From NCBI GenBank assembly GCA_905234475.1, contig CAJOHX010000008.1, positions 46,580-110,579 on the forward strand: a stretch of DNA of 64,000 nucleotides. The letters are read 5' to 3'. Shown in pieces: positions 59,103 through 64,000 of the stretch. Numbering within the stretch: the first letter of the stretch is position 1; each line of letters begins with the position of its first letter. Origin of the DNA: an uncultured Bacteroidales bacterium. Lineage in GTDB: Bacteria > Bacteroidota > Bacteroidia > Bacteroidales > UBA932. The position numbers and the translations under genes were made by a program. The notes beneath the pieces were generated by a model that worked only from the letters and a program-made list of their open reading frames with translations, had not been told where the DNA came from and ran no database searches.

Positions 59103-59965
59103 GCCTGTTCCTCCCCTTCCGTTACGAGTTTGATGAAAATGTCGTTCATACGCGGCATCAGCTCCTTGTAGGAGTTGATCTGCACGCCCTCCTTGTCCAG
59201 GTAGGTGCGCAGGGTCGAGGCGCCGTCGGTCTCGCGCGGCAGAACGACCTCATGGCGTCCGTCGGCGTCGGTGTAGACCAGTTCGACGTTGTTGTTGCCA
59301 TAGTCGCGGCGGATCTGTTCCACGCCGCCGGTAATCACCAGGCGGGCCTTGTTGATGAGCGCGATGTTGTCGCAGAGCTCCTCCACGGACTCCATGTTGT
59401 GGGTCGAGAGGATGATCGTGGCGCCCTCGTCCTTGAGGCGGAGGATCTCCTGGCGGATGAGCTCGGCGTTGACCGGGTCGAAGCCGGAGAAGGGCTCGTC
59501 GAGGATCATCAGCGAGGGCTTGTGGACCACCGTGGTGATGAACTGGAGCTTCTGGGCCATACCCTTGGAGAGCTCCTCCACCTTCTTGTCCCACCAGCTC
59601 TGGATGCCGAAGCGGACGAACCACTCCTTGAGGGCCTGGCGGGCGTCGGCGGCGGACATGCCCTTCAGCTGGGCCAGGTACATGGCCTGGTCGCCGACCT
59701 TCATCTTGCGGTAGAGGCCGCGCTCCTCGGGCATGTAGCCGATACGCGCGACATCCTCCCGCGTGATGGGATGGCCGTTGAACCAGATCTCGCCGTCCGA
59801 GGGGATCGTGATGCGGTTGATGATGCGGATCAGGGTCGTCTTGCCGGCCCCGTTCGGGCCGAGCAGGCCGAAGATCCCTCCTTCAGGAATATCGAGGCTG
59901 ACGTGGTCCAGGGCCACTTTCTCCCCGAAATTCTTGCAGACATTCTTACATTCTATAATTGCCAT
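59099..59965 (-). CDS. ABC transporter ATP-binding protein (NatA/YhaQ-like)
   Basis: The 288-residue ATPase has Walker A GPNGAGKTT (36-44), the LSKGMAQKLQF signature, Walker B LMILDEPFSGFD and the switch His in STHNMESVEE. The C-terminal 70 residues (VITGGVEQIRRDYGNNNVELVY onward) extend beyond the ATPase core as in NatA/YhaQ proteins. It pairs with the permease downstream (4-bp ATGA overlap). It has no clear TAnnTTTG box close by, so the promoter of this four-gene operon is uncertain. Confidence 0.9.
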   Translation of the reverse strand: MAIIECKNVCKNFGEKVALDHVSLDIPEGGIFGLLGPNGAGKTTLIRIINRITIPSDGEIWFNGHPITREDVARIGYMPEERGLYRKMKVGDQAMYLAQLKGMSAADARQALKEWFVRFGIQSWWDKKVEELSKGMAQKLQFITTVVHKPSLMILDEPFSGFDPVNAELIRQEILRLKDEGATIILSTHNMESVEELCDNIALINKARLVITGGVEQIRRDYGNNNVELVYTDADGRHEVVLPRETDGASTLRTYLDKEGVQINSYKELMPRMNDIFIKLVTEGEEQA

Positions 59966-60014
59966 AATACACTATTGTAGATGGCCGGTCACTGCCGGCC
60001 ATGACTGTTTGCTG

Positions 60015-61559
60015 TTATTTCGCCGCCAGGGCCACCACGCTGCACGGAGGCAGGGTCACCTCGATGCCGGCCTTGGTAAGCTTGTAGTCCTTGAAAGCGA
60101 CGGGCTTGACCACGTCGGCCTTGCCGAAATCATTGTAGTCGTGGACATCCTTGGAGGTCAGCACGCGGGCGGACAGGATGCTCTTCACGCCGGCCTCGTC
60201 GAAAGTGACAAGCACCTTCTTGGCCTTCTTGAGGTCGGTGTTGACCAGGGAAATATGCATTTCGCCGTCCTTGCGGGACACGGTGGCGTCCACCTCCGGC
60301 ACGGCGCACTCGCGCTCGGTCTTCACGTGGGCCGTCAGCACCTCGGAGTCGATGAACTCGGCGTCCTGATGGACGTTGTACATCTCGAACACGTGATAGG
60401 TCGGGGTGAGGACCATCTCGGTCTCGTTGGTGAGGATCATCGACTGCAGCACGTTGACCACCTGGGCGATGTTGGCCATCTTCAGGCGGCGGGTGTACTT
60501 GTGGAAGATGTCGAAGTTGAGCGCGGCCACGATGGCGTCACGCATCGTGCTCTGCTGGTACAGGTGGCCCGGGTTCGTGCCCGGCTCCACGTCGAACCAG
60601 GTGCCCCATTCGTCGAGCAGCAGGGCGACGCGGCCGGACGGATCCAGCTCGTCCATGATCTCGATATGCTTCTTGAGCACCGGCTCGACCTCGATGGTCT
60701 TGGCGAGGGTCCACCAGTACTCCTTGTCCGTGAACTTCGTCGCAGAGCCCTTGCTGCCGGTCCAGCCCTTGCAGGTGTAGTAGTGCAGGGAGATGCCGGC
60801 CATGCCCTTGCCCTCGAGGTTCTTCATCAGGACGCGGGTCCAGTTGTAGTCGTAGTCGGAGGCGCCGCTGGCGATCTTGAACAGGCGGTTGGTGCCCTGG
60901 TCGCGCAGGTAGGTGCCGTAGCGGCGGAAGAGGTCGCTGTAGTACTCCGGCGTCATGTTGCCGCCGCAGCCCCAGGCCTCGTTGCCGATGCCGTATTTGA
61001 CCTTCCATGGCTTCTCACGGCCGTTGGCGCGGCGCAGGTCGGCCATCGGGGTCTTGGCGTCGGAAGTCATGTATTCCACCCACTTGGCCATCTCCTCGAC
61101 GCTGCCGCTACCCACGTTGCCGCTGATGTACGGCTCGATGCCGAGCATCTCGCAGAGGTTAAGGAATTCGTGCGTGCCGAAGCTGTTGTCTTCAAGGGTG
61201 CCGCCCCAGTTGTTGTTCGTGAGGTAGCCGCGCTTCTCCTGCGGGCCGATGCCGTCCATCCAGTGGTAGTCATCGGCGAAGCAGCCGCCCGGCCAGCGCA
61301 TCACGGGAACCTTGAGGGCCTTGAGGGCGTCGAAGACATCCTTGCGGTAGCCTTCCACGTTGGGAACGGAGGAATCCTTGCCCACCCAGAGGCCGCCGTA
61401 GATGCAGCGCCCGAGGTGTTCGGAGAACTGGCCGTAGATCTCGGCGGGGATGGTGATGCCGGTACCCGCGTCGTGGACGCGGACGGTGGCGTCCTGCGCC
61501 AGCAGGGACGCGCCTGACAGCAGGAGGACGCCTGCGAGCAGGGAAATCAATTTCTTCAT
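60015..61559 (-). CDS. Secreted GH51 alpha-L-arabinofuranosidase
   Basis: The 514-residue protein has a signal peptide ([22 protein letters not shown]) and a GH51 catalytic core. The acid/base is E194 in [13 protein letters not shown] and the nucleophile is E317 in [11 protein letters not shown]; other matches are [19 protein letters not shown] and YTCKGW. The C-terminal beta domain ends in ALAAK. GH51 enzymes release arabinose from arabinoxylan or arabinan. No SusC/SusD pair is visible next to it, unlike the usual polysaccharide loci, although a TonB-dependent-receptor-like gene starts about 1.1 kb further right. Confidence 0.92.
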   Translation of the reverse strand: MKKLISLLAGVLLLSGASLLAQDATVRVHDAGTGITIPAEIYGQFSEHLGRCIYGGLWVGKDSSVPNVEGYRKDVFDALKALKVPVMRWPGGCFADDYHWMDGIGPQEKRGYLTNNNWGGTLEDNSFGTHEFLNLCEMLGIEPYISGNVGSGSVEEMAKWVEYMTSDAKTPMADLRRANGREKPWKVKYGIGNEAWGCGGNMTPEYYSDLFRRYGTYLRDQGTNRLFKIASGASDYDYNWTRVLMKNLEGKGMAGISLHYYTCKGWTGSKGSATKFTDKEYWWTLAKTIEVEPVLKKHIEIMDELDPSGRVALLLDEWGTWFDVEPGTNPGHLYQQSTMRDAIVAALNFDIFHKYTRRLKMANIAQVVNVLQSMILTNETEMVLTPTYHVFEMYNVHQDAEFIDSEVLTAHVKTERECAVPEVDATVSRKDGEMHISLVNTDLKKAKKVLVTFDEAGVKSILSARVLTSKDVHDYNDFGKADVVKPVAFKDYKLTKAGIEVTLPPCSVVALAAK

Positions 61560-61589
61560 ATGAATCAGGATTTGTGTTTGCATTAGATG

Positions 61590-61597
61590 CAAAAGTA
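61590..61597 (-). promoter_or_regulatory. Minus-7 box for the GH51 gene
   Basis: TACTTTTG on the minus strand, 30 nt before the ATG at 61559, 13 bp from the opposite-facing holA box. Confidence 0.65.
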
Positions 61598-61610
61598 CGA
61601 AGATTTTGCG

Positions 61611-61618
61611 TATTTTTG
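61611..61618 (+). promoter_or_regulatory. Minus-7 box for holA
   Basis: TATTTTTG lies 1 nt before an ATG at 61620 and 7 nt before the ATG at 61626. Only the latter can be at or after the transcription start, so 61626 is the likely initiator. Confidence 0.65.
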
Positions 61619-61625
61619 TATGGAT

Positions 61626-62672
61626 ATGGCCAAGAGTTCTGTCAATATCGACGCACAATGTGCGAAAATCGTCTCAGAGGTCCGGGCGGGTTCCTTCAAG
61701 CCCGTCTACCTGCTGATGGGCGATGAGCCGTACTATCCCGAGCTGGTCTGCGACGCCATCGTGCAGTACTGCATCCCCGAGGAGGAGAAGGACTTCAACG
61801 AGACCATCTGCTACGGAGGAGAAGTCACGGCAGACCAGGTCGTTACGGCGGCGCGCCGCTTCCCGATGATGGCCGAGCGCCAGCTCGTCGTCGTCAAGGA
61901 AGCCCAGCAGATGAAGGACATCGAGAACCTCTCGTTCTACTGCGCCTCCCCGCTGGACAGCACCGTGCTCGTGGTCCTGCTGCACAAGGCCGCCGTGGAC
62001 AAGCGCAAGGCCTTCTACAAGGCCGCGCAGAAGATCGGCGAAGTGGTGGATTCCCCCGCCCTGCGGGACTACCAGATCCCGGAATGGATCCAGTCCTACT
62101 ACGCCTCGCGCGGCCTGCGCATCGACCCACCGGCAGCCTCCCTGCTCGCCGAGTCGGCCGGCACGGAGCTGACCACCCTCGTGGTGGAGACGGACAAGCT
62201 CACCAAGGCCCTGCCCGAAGGGACCACCCGCGTGACGGTCGAGGACATCGAGCGCAACGTCGGCATCTCCCGTCAGTTCAGCGTCTACGAGCTCACCCGC
62301 GAGCTCTCCTACAAGAACGCCCCACGGGCGCTCAAGATCGCCGCCCACCTGGGCGACGCCGCCCGCTTCGCCCTTCCGGCGGCCGTCAGCGCCCTATTCA
62401 CGCACTTCAACCGGATCCTGCGCTACGGCGCGCTGCTCTCCTCCGGCGGCTTCCCGTCGGCGGAGGACAAGGCGCGCGCCCTCCCGGGCCTGAACCCCTA
62501 TTTCTACAAGGAATACGACTACGCCGTGCGCAACTACCCCGTCCCCAAGGCCATGGCCGCCATCTCGCTGCTCTGCGAATACGACTACCTCGGGAAGGGC
62601 GGCGACGGATCGACGCTCGTCTCCGACGGCGAGCTGCTGGTGGAACTGACGGCTAAATTGCTGAATCTATAA
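61626..62672 (+). CDS. holA: DNA polymerase III subunit delta
   Basis: The 348-residue clamp-loader delta subunit has AAA+-like N-terminal domain motifs ([55 protein letters not shown]), [24 protein letters not shown] and a C-terminal helical collar with [18 protein letters not shown]... and [14 protein letters not shown]. Delta opens the beta sliding clamp. The promoter at 61611-61618 makes 61626 ([11 protein letters not shown]) the preferred start over 61620 or 61587. Its TAA overlaps the stop of the convergent barrel gene by 6 bp. Confidence 0.9.
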   Translation: MAKSSVNIDAQCAKIVSEVRAGSFKPVYLLMGDEPYYPELVCDAIVQYCIPEEEKDFNETICYGGEVTADQVVTAARRFPMMAERQLVVVKEAQQMKDIENLSFYCASPLDSTVLVVLLHKAAVDKRKAFYKAAQKIGEVVDSPALRDYQIPEWIQSYYASRGLRIDPPAASLLAESAGTELTTLVVETDKLTKALPEGTTRVTVEDIERNVGISRQFSVYELTRELSYKNAPRALKIAAHLGDAARFALPAAVSALFTHFNRILRYGALLSSGGFPSAEDKARALPGLNPYFYKEYDYAVRNYPVPKAMAAISLLCEYDYLGKGGDGSTLVSDGELLVELTAKLLNL

Positions 62673-64000
62673 CTCCACCCGGTAGCTGAAGTTCGGCAGG
62701 ATAGGCAGCAGGGCGATCTCCTTCCAGGACTCGGTGCCGGTGTCGAAGTAGAGCATGAAGGGGTTGAAGTGGTTCGTGACGTTGCAGACGCCGACATTCA
62801 CCGTATGGCGGACACGTCCCGTCGTGAAACGCTTCTGCCACCCCAGGTCCAGGCGGAAGACCGTCGGCATCTGGTAATTGTTAACCCCCGAGTAGTAGTC
62901 TGCGATCCAACTGTCCCCCAGGAAGGGCATTTCGTAGGTCTCCGACTGGCCGTTCTCCCAGTGGCCGCTCTGCAGGATCACCGTCGCCGTGAAACCCCGC
63001 CACTGCGCCGTGGCGTTCAGCACATGGCGCCGGTCGAAGCGCGCGTGGAAAGGCCGCCCCTCATAGAAAGACGGGAAGTCCTCCCGCGTCGTCTTCGAGA
63101 GCGTGTACGACGCCCGGGCGTACCAGTCTCCCTGCTGGAACTCATACAGGGCCTCCAGGCCGTACGAACGGCCGTTGCCCAGTTCCACATCATTCTCCCA
63201 GGCAGCCAGCGCGCCGCTGAACAGCGCCTGTGAGTACTTGTAGTAAATCAGGTTCTCCATCCATTTGTAGAAGCCGCCCAGCGAGAAAGCATGTGCGCCG
63301 CAGCGGCCGGTCAGGGCGGCACTGCCCTGCCGAGATGACTCTGGAGCGACATATTCGCCCGTAGGCACGATCATATCCAACGACCAGCCCACCGGCATGC
63401 CCTCCAGCGTGTGGTAGTACTGCACCAGTCGGTCATAGGTGGCTTCCAGGGCCAGTTGAGGGATGAAGTTCCACTTCAACGACGCGCTCAGCTCGGGATC
63501 CTCCCGCTCCCCGCACTCGCGGTAAGCCAGTGAGGCAGGGTGAAAGTCATAGTTCCGGTAATGGTTATGACGCACAGACGCTTTCAGCGAGAGTATCTCC
63601 GGGATCCGGTATTCCGCCTGCAGCCAGGCGTTCCAGAGCAGCGTCTCCGTCACCTTCGTCTGCACCCCTACCTGTCCAGGGGCAAAGCGTGCGTAGCGCA
63701 CGTTGACCCCCTCATCGAGGCGGAAGCGGTCCCGCTTCCCGATGCGGTGCTGCACACCCGCCTGCAGGCCGTATTCCATCAGGTCCGAGCGCAGCGACAG
63801 GTGGTTCAGCGTCTCGCGGTACAACTTATCCTGCGTCTGGCTGCTGCCGTAGCGGTTCGCCGAGCCAGTCAGCTCCAACTGGATCCGTTCCCCTTCGTGG
63901 CGGAACTTCAGGATGCCCACCAGGTTGTGCCAGCCCATCACCTCGTGCGAGGCGTCCGGCATGTCGAAGCCGTAGCGGTCCAGGCTTCCCAGCACCGACA
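62667..64000 (-). CDS. TonB-dependent receptor-like outer-membrane barrel, C-terminal part (cut by window edge)
   Basis: The frame is open through the right edge, leaving about 444 C-terminal residues. They show the strand pattern of a large TonB-dependent receptor barrel: HRIGKRDRFRLDEGVNVRYARF, WNFIPQLALEATYDRLVQY, GEYVAPESS, SLGGFYKWMENLIYYK, WYARASYTLSKTTREDFPSFYEGRPFHARFDRRHVLNATAQW, VFRLDLGWQKRF and the closing [13 protein letters not shown]. Plug domain and any signal transduction extension lie outside the window. The ligand is unknown. Its stop overlaps holA by 6 bp. Confidence 0.8.
   Translation of the reverse strand, partial: SVLGSLDRYGFDMPDASHEVMGWHNLVGILKFRHEGERIQLELTGSANRYGSSQTQDKLYRETLNHLSLRSDLMEYGLQAGVQHRIGKRDRFRLDEGVNVRYARFAPGQVGVQTKVTETLLWNAWLQAEYRIPEILSLKASVRHNHYRNYDFHPASLAYRECGEREDPELSASLKWNFIPQLALEATYDRLVQYYHTLEGMPVGWSLDMIVPTGEYVAPESSRQGSAALTGRCGAHAFSLGGFYKWMENLIYYKYSQALFSGALAAWENDVELGNGRSYGLEALYEFQQGDWYARASYTLSKTTREDFPSFYEGRPFHARFDRRHVLNATAQWRGFTATVILQSGHWENGQSETYEMPFLGDSWIADYYSGVNNYQMPTVFRLDLGWQKRFTTGRVRHTVNVGVCNVTNHFNPFMLYFDTGTESWKEIALLPILPNFSYRVEL

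Overview
The window is a dense, GC-rich stretch of chromosome from a member of the Bacteroidales, most likely an anaerobic, host-associated or gut/rumen-type lineage. The evidence is the repeated TAnnTTTG minus-7 promoter box instead of a sigma70 minus-10, the absence of clear Shine-Dalgarno sites, Bacteroidales-type families (DUF3575, DUF3868/OmpA-like and FimB/Mfa2 pilus genes, DUF2807, DUF3089, WG-repeat, HSH-type histidine-rich protein), and oxygen-defence proteins of strict anaerobes (rubrerythrin, A-type flavoprotein). A cysteate-synthase-like enzyme points towards sulfonolipid-making relatives such as the Rikenellaceae/Odoribacteraceae; that placement is inference. I see no rRNA, tRNA, CRISPR array, transposase or integrase.

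Layout. 1-988: two outer-membrane barrel proteins. 985-3213 (minus): cysteate synthase and a Ca2+/cation antiporter. 3239-5790 (minus): RlmD and an overlapping ATP-grasp enzyme. 5873-7497 (plus): DUF3089 lipoprotein hydrolase and AlkZ-related protein. 7498-11800 (minus): an overlapping envelope operon (acyltransferase, beta-propeller, NlpC/P60-LysM peptidase, esterase). 11820-13025: QueA. 13026-13464: AT-rich regulatory gap, followed by an XRE regulator, a nested palindrome, a divergent dihydroorotate-dehydrogenase-like gene and PncC/CinA-C. 15349-22394 (minus): DUF2807 adhesin-like protein, ABC-F, CBM9-like protein, TatC, TatA and ValS. 22509-27991 (plus): rubrerythrin; DUF3467-KdsC-like-Maf-RluA-like chain; WG-repeat protein. 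28270-37602: BASS-type transporter with a PlsC-like acyltransferase, hydroxyacid dehydrogenase, small exported proteins, esterase, iron alcohol dehydrogenase and CPA2 antiporter. 37609-45520: FprA flavoprotein facing an epimerase across a 41-bp near-perfect palindrome; Na/Pi transporter, methyltransferase, hydrolase, AlkD; ModF-like ATPase and TcdA.

45975-56121 is the main accessory block: a seven-gene minus-strand pilus operon (ssb, DUF3575, DUF3868/OmpA-like lipoprotein, two fimbrillins, FimB/Mfa2 anchor, giant DUF4906-like lipoprotein). Opposite it, across a repeat-rich AT-biased intergenic region, is a frameshifted zinc-ribbon gene. 56087-59965 (minus) holds an ABC-2 exporter with a 5'-nucleotidase split into two lipoproteins. 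The window closes with a GH51 arabinofuranosidase, holA, and a TonB-dependent-receptor-like barrel cut by the right edge.

Two genome-wide habits stand out. About half of the recognisable minus-7 boxes lie only 4-8 nt from the start codon, implying leaderless or nearly leaderless mRNAs. Nearly all convergent gene pairs abut or overlap at their stop codons, sometimes sharing one palindromic tetranucleotide (CTAG or TTAA).
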